Assembly: GCA_036365515.1 (NCBI GenBank)
Contig: CM070874.1
Span: 22,146,709-22,210,708, forward strand
DNA from: Torymus aiolomorphi
Taxonomy: Eukaryota > Arthropoda > Insecta > Hymenoptera > Torymidae
Direction of reading: 5' to 3'
DNA: 64,000 bases
Every line of letters begins with the position of its first letter. Position 1 is the first letter of the stretch. This document shows, one piece after another, positions 37,912 to 49,347 of the stretch. Under the pieces are notes generated by a model. The model was not told where the DNA came from. It searched no databases and saw only the letters and a list, made by a program, of their open reading frames with translations. A program made the position numbers and the translations under genes.

Positions 37912-39015
37912 ATGGAAGCGTTTCATGCTAAGCAGATGGCACTCCAAGCTAAAATTACAAACTCCTTCAAAAATTTCAAATCTAAGGGTAAAGATAATAT
38001 GATGAAAGATTATGCAAAATCATGTCTAACCGGACTTGAAACTAATTTTACGCCGTTCCGGGTAAATCACGAGAAACTTATGTTCGTTGAGGATATTGAT
38101 CAAGATCATGCCTATTTTACAACTAATCTCTTTGATCTGGTTGAGGATAGCTTTTACCTCCGCAGAGGAGTTTTTCTTGATTACCTAGAAACTTTTGAAA
38201 CTAGAGATGCTGCTCAAGGATCTTCTAATTCGACTGCTGAGCCAGTGCCTGCAAGCACTGTTCGATCTACGAACGTTTCGTTTCAATCGTTGCCGAAAAT
38301 AGATTTACCAAAGTTTTCGGGGAAATTCTCGGATTGGGAAAATTTTAGAGACGTCTTTCGTTCAGTCATACATCGTCGCGAAGACTTAACGCCTATTCTA
38401 AAATTGCACTATCTTCGCACTCACCTTACAGGTGAAGCACTTGAGAAAATTAAATCTCTCCCAATTTCTGGTGATAATTATGACCGAGCATGGGCAGCCT
38501 TAATCGAATATTACGAGAATCAACGTCGCATTGTTAACTCTCACATCTCAGAAATCTTCTCAGTTAAATCCATGAATGCAGATTCTTCGTCGGAAATCGA
38601 ACGGATTTATAGGGAAATTTTCAATCCCATCGCTAGTCTGCCCTCTCTAAATAGAGCGGCTTCTTTAGGTAGTGATTTAATTATTCATTTTACGCTGAAT
38701 CATCTTGATTTAAATACTCGTAAAGAATGGGAAAAACATCTAGGTGACAGTGTCGATCCACCGACAATGGAACAACTTCAAGCCTTTCTTCGAAGTCAAA
38801 CCCTCACTCTAGAGGCCATCGGGGCTGGCACAAAATCGTCTTCGAACAATAACCCGAAAACTCAGTCATCTAATTCAAAATCTCGAAAACCAGAGCAAGA
38901 CAATGCTCACTCGGCTTATTCTCATCAAGCGTCACCTCAAAACGCAAAATATCAACAAAAAAGGAAATATCTGCTATGTAATGAACCGCATTACATAGCA
39001 GATGTAGCTATGTAA
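37912..39015 (+). pseudogene. gag: BEL/Pao gag
   Basis: 367 codons from an ATG, closing after a short sequence duplication. The central domain (LPKIDLPKFSGKFSDWENF, FRSVIHRREDLTPILKLHYL, LTGEALEKIKSLPI) is the typical BEL Gag DUF1759 region. It is followed by a polar, Ser/Asn-rich linker and the start of the first knuckle (LLCNEPHYIAD). Directly afterwards a ~34-bp block (CTATGTAATGAACCGCATTA at 38975 and again at 39009) is duplicated, and the frame ends. Gag would form the particle and bind element RNA. Confidence 0.9.
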
Positions 39016-39085
39016 TGAACCGCATTAGATAGCATACTTAAACCGATGTGAACAATTCATCAATAAGACGAGCTAGGAGAGGGAA

Positions 39086-39847
39086 GACTTTCTTAAGTCG
39101 TACAATCTTTGTTTTAATTGTTTCGGTAAGCACCCCATACAGAATTGTCCTTCCTCTTATCGATGCTTTGTTTGCAAAGCTAAGCATCACACTTTAGTAC
39201 ACGTTGATGGTTATACGCATAATCTATCGGATAATTCGTCAGTACCTGTTCAAACAGCCTCAGTTACAGACTCTTCAAGCTCAAATTGTGGCAATGTTGT
39301 CGTCCCTAACGACATTCAATCTGCTTCTCAAGCAGCCTCCCTTAATAGTGGAGTAAGTACTAAATATACAGGGGTACTTTTAGCTACTGCTAGTGTTAAC
39401 GCCCTTGGTCCTAACGGAACCAAAATTCAAGTTCGTGCGCTGATCGATCCTGGATTGCAAATCTCACTTGTTACACAGACTTTGTGTAACTTACTTTCTC
39501 TAAATTGAAGAACCAGTCACACGCACATTCAAGGTATAGGTGAAAAGACAGCTGCCGTGTCTTCTAAGGTAGCTCGTCTTTCTATACAACCTCATTTTGA
39601 TTCAACTTATTCTCTAGAAGTTGATTCTATAGTCCTGCCAAGACTATCTTCTTATAAGCCCCCCCTCGTAGGTGGTATTTCTAACCGCGAATACTTAACA
39701 GGGCTGCAGCTAGCAGATCCCAAGTACTTCGAACCCTCACGCATCGACATTCTTCTCGGTGCAAGCGCTTATGCGCAAATCATTCAAAGCCAAATTGTTA
39801 AGGGTCAGAGCCTTCAGCCGATAGCACTAAGTTCTAAATTTGGTTGA
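39086..39847 (+). pseudogene. pol: BEL/Pao zinc knuckles and protease
   Basis: In a new frame: CFNCFGKHPIQNCP and CFVCKAKHHTLVH, two CCHC-like knuckles, then a linker and the aspartic protease around RALIDPGLQISLVT. The usual (D)-S/Q-G site here is IDPGL, so the Gly after Asp is displaced by Pro, probably damaging. A stop interrupts the protease near 39508, and a TGA at 39845-39847 ends it where a Trp codon would be expected in BEL elements (KFG-stop-LLTG). Confidence 0.8.
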
Positions 39848-41360
39848 CTCTTAACAGGCAATATTTCTACTTCACCCCCAGAAATCGGGCCAGACCCTTT
39901 CTCTCTTCATTGCTCGAACGAATGTGAGCATGAAGCCAAACTCTTGGAGGTCGTACAAGATTTTTGGAGGGCGGAGGAAATAACAGTCGACAAAAAATCT
40001 TACTCGCCTGACGAACAAGCATGCGAGGAGTTCTATCAGAAAACTACTCGTCAAGATGAAACAGGGCAATATATAGTAAGTCTACCCTGGAAAAGTCGAG
40101 GCAAGTTGAGTTCTGCTCATTTAGAAAACTCTCATTCTGCCGCGCTACGCGCATTTAATCGTCTCGAAGCAAGCTTCGCTAAATTTGAAAAACTGAAATT
40201 AGCTTATACTGAATTCATAAAGGAATACATTGACTTAGATCACATGTCTCTCTCTTCGAATTTTGATTCATTTACGAGCAAATCTCAAGCCTTCTTACCA
40301 CATCATGGTGTGTGGAAGGAAACAAGGTACAACTACCAAATTACGTACTGCGTTTAATGGCTCGAGTAAATCAAAATCAGGTATCTCGGTCAACGATCTT
40401 CTATACGTTGGACCCAATCTGCTTCAAAATCCCGTCGCTTTGATTTTTGCTTGGCGTAGGTACAAGATCGCTCTCTCAGCTGACGTGGAGAAAATGTTCC
40501 GACAAATTGGAGTCGATCAATTTGATCAACCCTATCAGTCGATCTTATGGCGTTTTGACAAGAGTGAATCCATTCAGGTCTATCGATTGACCACAGTGAC
40601 GTATGGTTTGGCCTGCTCGCCTTTTCTAGCCATACGTACGCTCTTAAAATTAGCCGAAGATTATGGCAAAACTTATCCGATCGCTGCTGAAGCTGTTCGC
40701 TCAGAAATGTATTCTGATAATGTGCTATCGGGTGCACATTCGTTAGAAGAAGCTTTACTTAAACAAGATGAGTTAATCCAACTCTTTAAACGAGGTCATC
40801 TTAATCTTCGTAAGTGGACTTCAAGTAATGCTGAAGTACTCACGGCTTTACAGTTGCATATGTTCATCTTTGCATATGTTGCATATGCTGCAGATTCAAT
40901 CGCTTTATTTGCCTCCGAAGCATCTGTACCAATTCTAGGTAAAGATTGGCAACCTAACACAGACTACTTTAGTTTTCATATCGAAGATGCTCCTTCTGAC
41001 TCGCCCTTTACCAAACGCACCATTCTTTCAAGAATCGCTCGAATCTTCGATCCCATGGGATGGTTGGCTCCCGTTGTAATAATCGCAAAGATTATTATGC
41101 CGTCTCTGTGGATTCTTAAGGTTAGTTGGGATGAAGAACTTCCTCACGATATCTCCAATCGGTGGCAGTCTTGGTTGCAAGATCTTCAATATATAAGTCA
41201 CATCAGAATCCCACGTTGGAGTGGATACACTCTACAATGCGAATTTCTGGAAATCCACGGATTCGCAGACACATCTAAGTTTGCGTATGGTGCAGCAGTC
41301 TACCTCCGCTTAATCCGTACACGAGAAGTAATCGTCACTCTTCAAGTGGCTAAAACGTGA
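39848..41360 (+). pseudogene. pol: BEL/Pao reverse transcriptase
   Basis: Frame 39848-40357 carries the pre-RT region (LEVVQDFWRAEEI, QYIVSLPWKSRGKLSS), then a frame break moves coding to a frame open until 41360. The palm shows RTAFNGSSKSKSGISVND, ALSADVEKMFRQIGVDQFDQ and TYGLACSPFLAIRTL. The catalytic box, YVDD in this family, reads YSDN (SEMYSDNVLSGA), so the second Asp is lost. The RNase H start (IHGFADTSKFAYGAAVYLR) follows near 41250. The stop at 41358-41360 is in frame with the next segment. Confidence 0.92.
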
Positions 41361-42338
41361 GTAGCTCTACTTAAGACGCTAAGCATACCTCGTTTAGAAC
41401 TTTGTGCAGCGTTGCTACTTGCTCGCCTCGTTCAAATGTTTATCGAATCTTTCCCAATAAAGGTTGAGAGTGTTCACCTTTGGTCAGATTCAGCGGATGT
41501 GCTTTTTTGGCTGAAAGACCACCCTTCAAGATGGGGTGTTTTCGTGGCTAATAGGTGCTCAGAGATTCACACTTGTCTGCCCGATGCATATTGGCATCAT
41601 GTCAGATCAGCAGATAACCCCGCTGACGTCATATCACGAGGAATTGAGCCCTCAAAATTAGCCTCGCATAATCTCTGGTGGAAAGGCCCCGCCTGGATTT
41701 CTGACAGCGTTGAACCATGGACAAGGTCTCATAACGAGCTCGACTTCACCGTTAATAGTAATCTGCAACCTAGTCACACACTAGTCGCTAGTAAGAGCAC
41801 CACAAATTCTGTTGAGAACACTCCAGAAGTTTGGAGTCTTATTAATGAGTACTCTTCATTGGATAAATTGTTACGAACGGCTTCGTACTGCTTTAGATTC
41901 ATTAGTCGAATCTGTACCAAATTAGTGCGTACGACGTCTTCAAATTCCGGCGTTAGGCCCCTTTCTGTCTTTCAATCCCTACTATGCCATCACACTCCAA
42001 TTTCCAAGGAGGTTAGTGCTAGTGAGATTGAAAACACTAAATTGTGTTTGATCCACTTAATTCAGACAGCCTATTTTAAGCCTGAATTTCAACGACTATC
42101 TAGCAGAGGAAAACTTTCGTCTAAAACCACACTTTTACCACTAAACCCCATGATACAAAATCATTTGCTCAGGGTGGGCGGCCGCCCCTCTCATTCGCTG
42201 CTCAAAGAAGACGCTAAGCATCCTCTTATTTTACCTGCTAAGTGTCATTTCACAACGTTGATAATTCAGGATGCTCATCAGCGCACTCTTCATGGCGGTG
42301 TTCAATTGACACTTACCACACTCGTCAGTATTGGATAA
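41361..42338 (+). pseudogene. pol: BEL/Pao RNase H end and integrase N-terminus
   Basis: Same frame as the previous piece past its stop: IPRLELCAALLLARLV, VHLWSDSADVLFWL and VRSADNPADVISRGIEP are the usual RNase H and post-RNase H signatures of Pao elements. The region before 42338 carries the integrase zinc domain (HHTPISKEVSASEI to QDAHQRTLHGGVQLTL). A frame break follows. Confidence 0.88.
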
Positions 42339-43361
42339 TTAAAGGATGATCTGAAGTCAAGAAAGTCGTTAGAACTTGCCTTGCATGCTCATGCCATGCC
42401 GCTCGAGTGCCAAATCAATTAATGGGTGAGTTGCCAAAGGCTCGAGTGTGTCCCTCTCCGCCATTCGAGTGCTCAGGCGTCGATTACGCCGGTCCCATTC
42501 AGCTTCGTCTTACTAAGACTAGGGTAAAGGGCACCATGAAAGATTACATAGCCATCTTCATTTGTATGGCCACCAGAGCCGTACACATCGAGGTTGTCGA
42601 GGATTACTCTCGTGAAGCGTTCATCGCTGCTTTCCATCGATTTACCGCTCGTAGAAGTCATTGCAAAAAACTGTACTCTGACCAAGTTACAAACTTCGTA
42701 GGAGCAGATCCTCAATTAAAACAGATGCTCGTAGCATCTTCTTCATTTGCATCGCAAATCGGTAGGTCACTCGCTCAAGAAGGAACTTCATGGATTTTCA
42801 ATCCCCCCAGTGCGCCTCACTTTGGAGGCATTTGGGAGGCCGCAGTTAAATCCGCTAAACATCACATGCGTCGAGTCATAGGAGATCAAGTTCTCACATT
42901 CTCAGAACTTGCTACACTTATGTGCCGCATTGAAGCGTGCTTTAACTCCAGACCATTAACTGGTCTTACTGACGATCCCTCTGACCTTGATTTTCTGTCA
43001 CCATCACATTTTCTTATACACCGATCCTCATTTATAGTTCCTGAAGGAGATGTCACCAACGACAACGTCCCAGCAGGAAGGCGCTGGCTCTTAATAACAC
43101 TGCTGGCAGAGATGGTCGACGGACTACCTGTCGTTTTTGCAATCCCGACAGAAGTGGAAACAATCTCATCCTTCAGTTGCCGTAGGGGACTTGGCGCTCA
43201 TACGCAACGAGCTCACGCCTCCAGCCAAGTGGCCCCTCGCACGCATCACAGCCATCCATCCAGGAAGTGATGGAATCACCTGCGTGGTCGATTTGCGTAC
43301 GACCACCACAACGCTGCGTCGCCCCATCGCCAATGTCATACGCCTCCAACCGCAGGATTGA
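42339..43361 (+). pseudogene. pol: BEL/Pao integrase core and C-terminus
   Basis: CLACSCHAARVPNQLMGELP and FECSGVDYAGPIQLRL (first catalytic Asp in DYAGP), KKLYSDQVTNFVGADPQL (second Asp; SDQ where SDN is usual) and NPPSAPHFGGIWEAAVKS (catalytic Glu in WEAAVKS) are all visible, in frame from 42407 to 43270. A frame break near 43100 passes to 43137-43361, holding the C-terminal module (AVGDLALIRNELTPPAKWPL) that ends VIRLQPQD. The terminal position and stop match intact BEL integrases. Confidence 0.92.
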
Positions 43362-43395
43362 GAACCGTTCGCCAGTTTGGCGAAGGTGGGCGGAA

Positions 43396-43760
43396 TGTTG
43401 AGGATTCATCACCTACGGAAAGTACGGCAAACTCGGAGAGCACGGAGAGCACGGAAAGCACGCTCGAGCTCGAACGAAGGCGAGCACGCTCGTGCTCAAT
43501 GCTCAACCAGGCGAGCATGCTCGCTGCTCGATGCTCGAATAGGAGAGCCCGCTAGGGAGCGCCCCCTTCTTCTCCCACCACTGGCTCTATCGGCGATCCA
43601 ACGCTTTCGCCGCAGTCTCAACATCGCTAGTTCACGCGCGACGGCCAGAGAGAGAGAAGCAACACCTGTACGCCAAGAGGTACGACGGCACTTGAATAAA
43701 ACCATTTCATTTCTCTACACGAAAACTTATTCATTTGTGAACCTCTTCAGTCCACGATCC
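43396..43760 (+). repeat. Probable BEL/Pao 3' LTR
   Basis: Begins TGTTGAGGATTC directly after a purine-rich tract, 34 bp after the integrase stop. It contains an imperfect repeat of GAGCACGGAGAGCACGG and GCTCGATGCTCGA motifs (43430-43550). The end is uncertain. No second copy was seen, so the call rests on position and terminus. Confidence 0.55.
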
Positions 43761-43799
43761 CATTATACAACAACAAAAACCAAGCTTTTAGTACTTGAA

Positions 43800-44596
43800 C
43801 TTTTATTGGAAACTTTATACTTTAAATAACAGGGATTGATACTAAAGATAAATTGTCTAAATTGACTATTACAAAAAACATTTAGTGTACAGATTTAAAT
43901 CAACTTTTAAAGAAACCGAAAGATATGTGCAGAAAAATGTTATGGAACCTTCGCAGCTGCCATAAAGCTACCATTATCAGCCATTGCCTGAATCTTACTG
44001 TGATATAATTGATATTTTATTTTCTGAAGTAAAAACAGTTATCCACTGCAATAAATATGTATCAGTTGTATTCTCTTTATTAAGTAATAATATTATATGT
44101 GAAAATAATAATGAAGGATAAGTAAAGAACTTCACCTTATCAGACATTAAAAGAAGATCAATATAGGAGTTTTGCTGCTATAAACATCTTTTTCAAGCAT
44201 TTAGCTATGGCGATACTGGCTTCATAACATGCATGAAGGATTTTGGATTTCTCAACACATTTTTTATTTACCTCAGTATATGTATAAGAATCTAATATAT
44301 GTGATAAAGATTATTAAAAATATATGGATTTAAAAGCACCAAAGGATCTACATGTTAAACCACTTAACAAACTTGACTGACTGATGTGGATATGACTGTT
44401 ACGCGTGCTCATAGCTTACAAGTCTGTTAGATCGTATACTGAGGTACCAGAATATTTGTTCTAAATGTAAAATATTTTGAGCTAAAAACAATACTTTTTT
44501 GAATTTCAGGACAGAGATGGAGTTAAGAAATAAAGAAGAAGAAATAAAGAATTATTTTAGTAATTTTATCTTTAAAGCTGTTTTCTACATAATGTA
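43800..44596. other. AT-rich sequence, nothing recognised
   Basis: No coding or RNA signal could be supported between the BEL element and the foldback. Confidence 0.6.
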
Positions 44597-44947
44597 AAAT
44601 TTTGAGCTCTGCCGTCGACTCCAGATTCAGCAACTGCATATATTTTAATGGGAGAGGTCCTAAAATTTTGGTATTTTATATGGCTATTGACTTAAGAGTT
44701 GTATGTATCCAATTTATTTGATTAAATAATTTTTTATGGTCAAAGATTACTAAAAAATCGTAAGTTCACTTAAATTTAAGATTTTTTAGCAATTTTTGAC
44801 CATAAAAAATTATTTAATCAAATAACTTGGATACGTACAACTCTTTTGTCAATAGTCATATAAAATACCAAAATTTTAGGAACTCTTGCATTAAAATATA
44901 TGCAGTTCCTGAATCTGGAGTCGACGGCAGAGCAAAAATTTTGAAAT
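44597..44947. mobile_element. Palindromic foldback sequence, ~350 bp
   Basis: Arms of about 160 bp centred near 44768: AGCTCTGCCGTCGACTCCAG at the left matches the reverse complement of CTGGAGTCGACGGCAGAGC at the right, with the pairing continuing inward to GTCAAAGATTACTAAAAAATC. A TTAAGGGTGTC-type motif lies about 150 bp further right (reverse strand, 45088-45107). No terminal duplication was found, so its ends are not fixed. Confidence 0.75.
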
Positions 44948-45159
44948 GGCCATATATTTGTTTAAAATCGATCAAAATTTTTTTTTTGGTCTCATTTTGT
45001 CACAAATTGAATATATTTTTAGGATATTACTTCTAAATATTTTTAATTATGAAAATTAATTTTTTTCAGTTCATTTTATGATGAAAATTGTAAAGGTGTC
45101 TGACACCCTTAAGAAAATTAAAATATCTAAAATTCTGTTTAAGGAAGTGTTAATAGTCG

Positions 45160-45370
45160 CTAAAATAAATAAATGGAGGAGGACTCGATAAAAAAATGTC
45201 ATGGCGTGACTCGACGAAAACTCGAACCCCGCGCATTTCGTTTTCGCAACGGGTGCTCTGACCACTTAGCTACTGATGCCGGTGCACGTCTTTATTCAAG
45301 TCGTCCTCTTGTCGCTACTATGCAACCCGATCGTCCTCGCCACTTTGTACTGACATATGCAGACACGTAA
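45160..45370 (-). mobile_element. tRNA-derived SINE-like unit, copy A
   Basis: On the minus strand it carries a polymerase III A-box-like TAGCTAAGTGGTCAGAGCA (45254-45272) and a B-box GGGGTTCGAGT (45220-45230), spaced as in a tRNA. A tail ends in TTATTTATTTTA at its 3' side. The 211-bp unit from CTAAAATAAATAAATGGAGG to ACACGTAA is repeated at 45510-45722. A tRNA gene is unlikely because the acceptor stem does not close well and the unit extends far beyond a tRNA. Confidence 0.72.
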
Positions 45371-45509
45371 GACGTCAGCGGCCACAAAAATCGACGTCCC
45401 GTCGATTGTAGAAATCTACTTTATCTTAGAGCATGGGGTGATTTGTACAATGCAATTTGCTACCGCCTTTTAACACTTAGCACCAGAAAGTGTTACGATT
45501 TAATAATGG

Positions 45510-45722
45510 CTAAAATAAATAAATGGAGGCGGACTCGATAAAAAAAACGACATGGCGTGACTCGGCGCGAACTCGAACTCCAGGCGTTCCATTTTCGCTA
45601 TGACTACTCTGATCACTGAGATACCGATGCTGATGCACGTTCGAATTCGAATTGTTCTCTTGTTGCGACTATGTAATCCGATGCAACGCGGTCACGTTGT
45701 GCTGATTAATGTACACACGTAA
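45510..45722 (-). mobile_element. tRNA-derived SINE-like unit, copy B
   Basis: A 213-bp homologue of copy A in the same orientation. A-box-like TATCTCAGTGATCAGAGTA and B-box-like GAGTTCGAGTT are both recognisable but mutated. The 139-bp spacer between the copies is unrelated to the following sequence, so these are either two insertions or the remains of a tandem unit. Confidence 0.72.
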
Positions 45723-45724
45723 CA

Positions 45725-45762
45725 GAAGCTAAGTGCCAATCTATTAGCAGCGGTTTTTTCAT
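45725..45762 (+). repeat. Dispersed hairpin motif, copy 3 (degenerate)
   Basis: GAAGCTAAGTGCCAATCTAT then TAGCAGCGGTTTTTT corresponds to the block at 12090-12133 with about five changes; the palindrome is lost. Confidence 0.6.
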
Positions 45763-45802
45763 CAGAATTTACTTTGGTATGGCTGATTGGAGTCTTGATT
45801 TT

Positions 45803-45949
45803 TTAACCTTTAAAGGACAGGGACTTGGGGTTATTGATCTCTCTAAGAAAATGCATAAAAAACAGATCTGATATTAGGGTATTCTCGTGGGTGACGTGAC
45901 TATCATGGGTCGAGCCACTATAGTGGCTTTCCCGTCCTCTAAAGGTTAA
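45803..45949. mobile_element. Short TTAA MITE (~140 bp)
   Basis: TTAA followed by CCTTTAAAGGACAGGGA at the left. At the right, the reverse complement of CCTTTAGAGGACGGGAA is followed by TTAA. An internal palindrome CCACTATAGTGG lies near the right end. TTAA duplication with CC-starting ends is piggyBac-like; no other evidence ties it to a superfamily. Confidence 0.78.
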
Positions 45950-46204
45950 TATTTTAAGCGTTTGAGCAATGAGCGCTACAACAAACTATTAATGAGTTTG
46001 CCAACTTTTTATCTTATGCTAGTAAAGCATAAATTCCAAGTGCTGACTTGCATAAACCTAATCAAGTTTTTCAACTTTCAAGCACGTCGTTCTCTTCAGA
46101 CCAAAATATAATCTCATGGTAATTTATTTGGTATAGAAAAGTATACTATTTGTTTTATCGTTAGGCCAGTTTTTAATTCATCATTTCTAGTTGAATTTTC
46201 TTCT
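45950..46204. other. Unassigned sequence
   Basis: AT-rich, no features recognised. Confidence 0.5.
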
Positions 46205-46515
46205 ATTACTGAATCACGATTATACTGAATGCATTTTTTAAATTCGTTCATACTGAATTGTCGGTTGAGTTGAGATTATACCTAATTCGTCACTGAGTTA
46301 CGATCATATCGAATTGATCTTTGAGTTACGATAATGCTGAATTGGCTGCTGAGTTGCGATTATGCTGAATTGACTGCCGAGTTGAGATTATACTGAATTG
46401 ACCTCTGAGTTGCGATTATCCCGAATTGGCCGCTAGTTGAGATTATAGTTAATTGCGATTGAGTTACGATTATGCCGAAATGGTGTTTGAGATAAGATTA
46501 TACCGATAGGAGGCG
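46205..46515 (+). repeat. 28-bp minisatellite, locus C, about ten copies
   Basis: GAGTTGCGATTATGCTGAAT-type units recur every 28 bp. They are the reverse complement of locus A (8009-8275) and similar to locus B (32060-32300). The array ends in CCGATAGGAGGCGTCGAC, like the flank of locus A (reverse complement) and the 13-mer at 6594-6610. Confidence 0.9.
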
Positions 46516-47242
46516 TCGACATGATTTATATAAAATTCAATTTCACGTGCTTTTAGCGACCGAGTCGATACGCTTGGTATATAGGTAAAGTGCTCTTATA
46601 CCTGAAAAGCTCCAAAAAGATCGTTTTTTTGTTTAATCTTTTAATTTTATATCTTATTTTGAACTTGTAAGAAAGTTTAAGGAACATACTTCAAAAATTC
46701 GCGGAGATACAAATAAATACATTAATGTACTACAATCAGCTGTTTAGTGCTTAACATGCGCGTCTTAACATGCGCTCTCTGCCACATCCGCTCGCCGTGA
46801 GGTTAGTTACGTTGATTAAAAAAGGAAAAACGGTAATTACTCGCGAAGTGAGTGACAATTTTAATTATTGTTACTTCATAGTTCTCGCCACCATGACTGA
46901 TGTGATTTAGATTATTCTTAATTTACTCTAATAATTTACATTTTTTCCTTGAAGCCTTATGATATTCTGTCATATTTGATTGAACTTTGAGCTTCCTTCT
47001 TTGAGTAAAAATAGCATTTAGTCCATAGCAAAGTAGAGTTTCAGTAACTATTCAGAAGCTACAGCCATTTGGTCCAGAGCAGAGTTGAGTTTCTGTTATT
47101 ATTCAGAAGCCAATACATAATTAATCATGTAAGTGGATAGTAGCAATTTTCACTTCAAGATTCATGATTTAATATGCCATTTAGATTTACTTTCAAATAT
47201 ACAAGAGAATGCTACTAAATAATTCTCTGCAGTTTTATAGAA

Positions 47243-47248
<6 letters not shown>
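46516..47248. other. Unassigned sequence with a 56-bp direct duplication
   Basis: No gene. The block CATTTAGTCCATAGCAAAGT to TATTCAGAAGC (47011-47056) is repeated at 47067-47112 with substitutions. Confidence 0.6.

Positions 47249-47305
<57 letters not shown>
47249..47305. repeat. (CT)n at the 5' junction of LINE-2
   Basis: 57 bp of CT repeats, then ORF1 sequence with no linker. LINE-1 at the equivalent internal position (23105-23120) has no CT, so the tract belongs to the target or junction, not the element. Confidence 0.92.
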
Positions 47306-47307
<2 letters not shown>

Positions 47308-47680
47308 CTGGTCAGGGATGTGATGCGAGCTAAGCGCTCGCTCGCCAATTCTTACTTTACCACAAGTAACATCGATCCCGAAATGCTTGGCCCGGTTTTA
47401 GCTGCTTGTGTGCCACACCATAAAATATTCATAAATGAGATGTTGCCCCATGATAAGTTCCAGGAATTTAAGAGCCTTAGGTACATCGCCCAGGGGCTGG
47501 GCTTTAAATATGTGTGGCACCCGGGTGGTAGATTCCTGGCTAGGCATAAGGGAGGCGAGCGTGCGCATATCTTCGCCACAGCATCCGACCTACAAGTCAT
47601 TCAAACGACGTGCCAGTCTGCTAAAAAAAATATCTGCCCAAAAGCAACCCGTCAAACGCTGCAGCCACTAACAACGACAT
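47306..47680 (+). pseudogene. LINE-2 ORF1, truncated (FP-like domain)
   Basis: Begins within ORF1 at LVRDVMRAKRSLANSYFTTS, corresponding to LVREVKRCKRAHANNYLTTE of LINE-1. The FP25K-like domain is complete: IFINEMLPHDKFQEFKSLR, GLGFKYVWHPGGRFLARHKG, ERAHIF. It ends at the TAG near 47680. The open frame upstream through the CT tract is an artefact. The coiled coil and zinc finger are missing. Confidence 0.83.
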
Positions 47681-47786
47681 AGTTGTTGCGAGGCAGGGAG
47701 CAGAACAGGCTGTCGGGTCGGCGCCTACATCATGACTGGGATCGACTGCTTGCAAGGGGACGGGGGGTGGATGTCCTCTCAAGACC

Positions 47787-49322
47787 GGGTTTCTTAATAT
47801 TAACTCAATCAGACCTCGTATAAATACGCTCCGTCTGTATCTGGTTGAAGATCCCTCCTACCACCTCTTTGGCATAGCTGAATCTTGGCTTAGACCTGAC
47901 GTTGATGACAGTCTCATTCAGATTGATGGCTACTCAGTGCTTAGGCAGGATCGTAATATAAATGGTGGCGGAGTTGCTCTGTATGCACGAAACGACTTAC
48001 CCATCACGAAACTGGCGTCATCTATGACTCAGGGACTGGGAAAACCCTCAATCCCTGAGTACTTATTCTGTCGTGTGCAGCAGGGTTCCTCTCCTCCCAT
48101 TTTGGTCGGTGTCATTTATAGACCTCCACACATTGCCATGCAAAAGGACACCGACCTTTTCGATGTTTGGCGCGACCTGAGTAGTGAGTATAGTCACAAG
48201 TTTATCATGGGGGATCTGAATGGTGACTTGTCATCGGCGTCCGATGCTGATGCATATTCCATCAGAAACCTTGCCACAGAGTTATCATTACATATTGTGC
48301 AGCATGGCCCAACACATCACACGCCCACGTCTCACAAATGGATTGACTTAATCCTCACGGACGAAAACGACGAGGTGCTTGGCTATGCGAATGAACACCT
48401 GCCCAGTTTCGGTAAGCATGCTATCATTGATGTTACCATCAACTATTTTGTGCCAGCGCGAGTAGGGAAGTCTTTCTCCTACAGAGATTATAAAAACGTA
48501 TGCCCTACATCTCTCAATGAACTGCTTGCGCGCTGCGATTGGGTAGGCATGAATTCGATTGAATCCGATTTGGAGGGAGCACTAGATTCCTTAAACGCAA
48601 ACCTTAACTCTGTCATAAACGATTTAGCGCCTTTAAAAACTGTGAAACCCAGTCGAAATAATGCTCCTTGGATTGGTCCTGAGCTGAGGGAACTAATCAA
48701 CAAACGTAATGCGGCCCATAGGCGTTACAAACGTACTGGGCGAGCGGCGGTGTTCGATGAGTTTCTTCGGCTCAGCAATGAGGTCGACTCACGCTTTGCT
48801 CAAGAGCGTAACTCCTTCCTTCACAAACATCTCTCAGACGCTCTTGATGCTAACAAGGATATATGGAAGGAAATGCGTAAACTCGGCCTTATTCCAAAGC
48901 GAAAAGAGGAGGACCTTTGCGGCTTCACGCCGGGAGAGTTAAACGCTCACATCGCTGGAATCTCCGTGTCCCCCCTTGAAAACATAGAAGAAGCTATGGA
49001 CACTATTTTACTAACAAGTGAGGAGGGCTTTTCCTTTAAACAGGTTACACTGAGTGATGTAGTTCTTGCAATTTCTCACTTCTCCTCACAGGCAAAAGGG
49101 GTGGACGGAATTCCTCGGGAGGTGGTCGTGAAGGCTCTCCCTGTCATTGGTGACTACTTGATCAGAATTTTCAACTCCTCCTTCGCTCAGGGAATTTTTC
49201 CAGGCTCCTGGAAGCAGGCACAGGTAATTGCGCTCAAGAAAATTGCATCGCCGTCTACAGTCTTGGACTTACGTCCTATAGCGCTACTCTGCTTTCTTTC
49301 TAAAGTGCTTGAAAAAATATAA
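47787..49322 (+). pseudogene. LINE-2 ORF2, endonuclease and start of reverse transcriptase
   Basis: Open from GFLNINSIRPR (no clear Met upstream) through GIAESWLRPDVDDSL, ALYARNDLPI, ILVGVIYRPPH, FIMGDLNGDLSS, HKWIDLILTDENDE (the conserved catalytic residues) and HAIIDVTIN. Next come the linker (RRYKRTGRAAVFDEFLRLSN) and the first reverse-transcriptase block (GVDGIPREVVVKALPVIGDY, LRPIALLCFLSKVLEKI). A stop at 49320-49322 coincides with a deletion of about 20 bp relative to LINE-1, close to the foldback insertion. Apart from this the half is intact. Confidence 0.92.
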
Positions 49323-49347
49323 TAACTTAATAGCAATAACTTACTTG

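Larger units (their letters stand above)
37230..43760 (+). mobile_element. BEL/Pao LTR retrotransposon, decayed
   Basis: Gag with a DUF1759-type domain, two zinc knuckles, aspartic protease, reverse transcriptase, RNase H and BEL-type integrase follow in the standard order from 37912 to 43361, with multiple stops and frame breaks. A TGTTGAGGATTC terminus at 43396, just after purine-rich GAAGGTGGGCGGAA, looks like the start of the 3' LTR. I find no matching 5' LTR. 37230-37911 is an AT-rich leader. Confidence 0.9.

Noticed and set aside
43173..43829. Open frames after the BEL integrase on both strands
   Set aside because: They lie in the presumed LTR, whose GAGCACGGA repeats keep frames open; no domain is visible.
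45205..45290. tRNA gene on the minus strand
   Set aside because: A and B boxes fit, but the acceptor and anticodon stems do not pair well and a second copy shares 211 bp well beyond a tRNA; better explained as a SINE.
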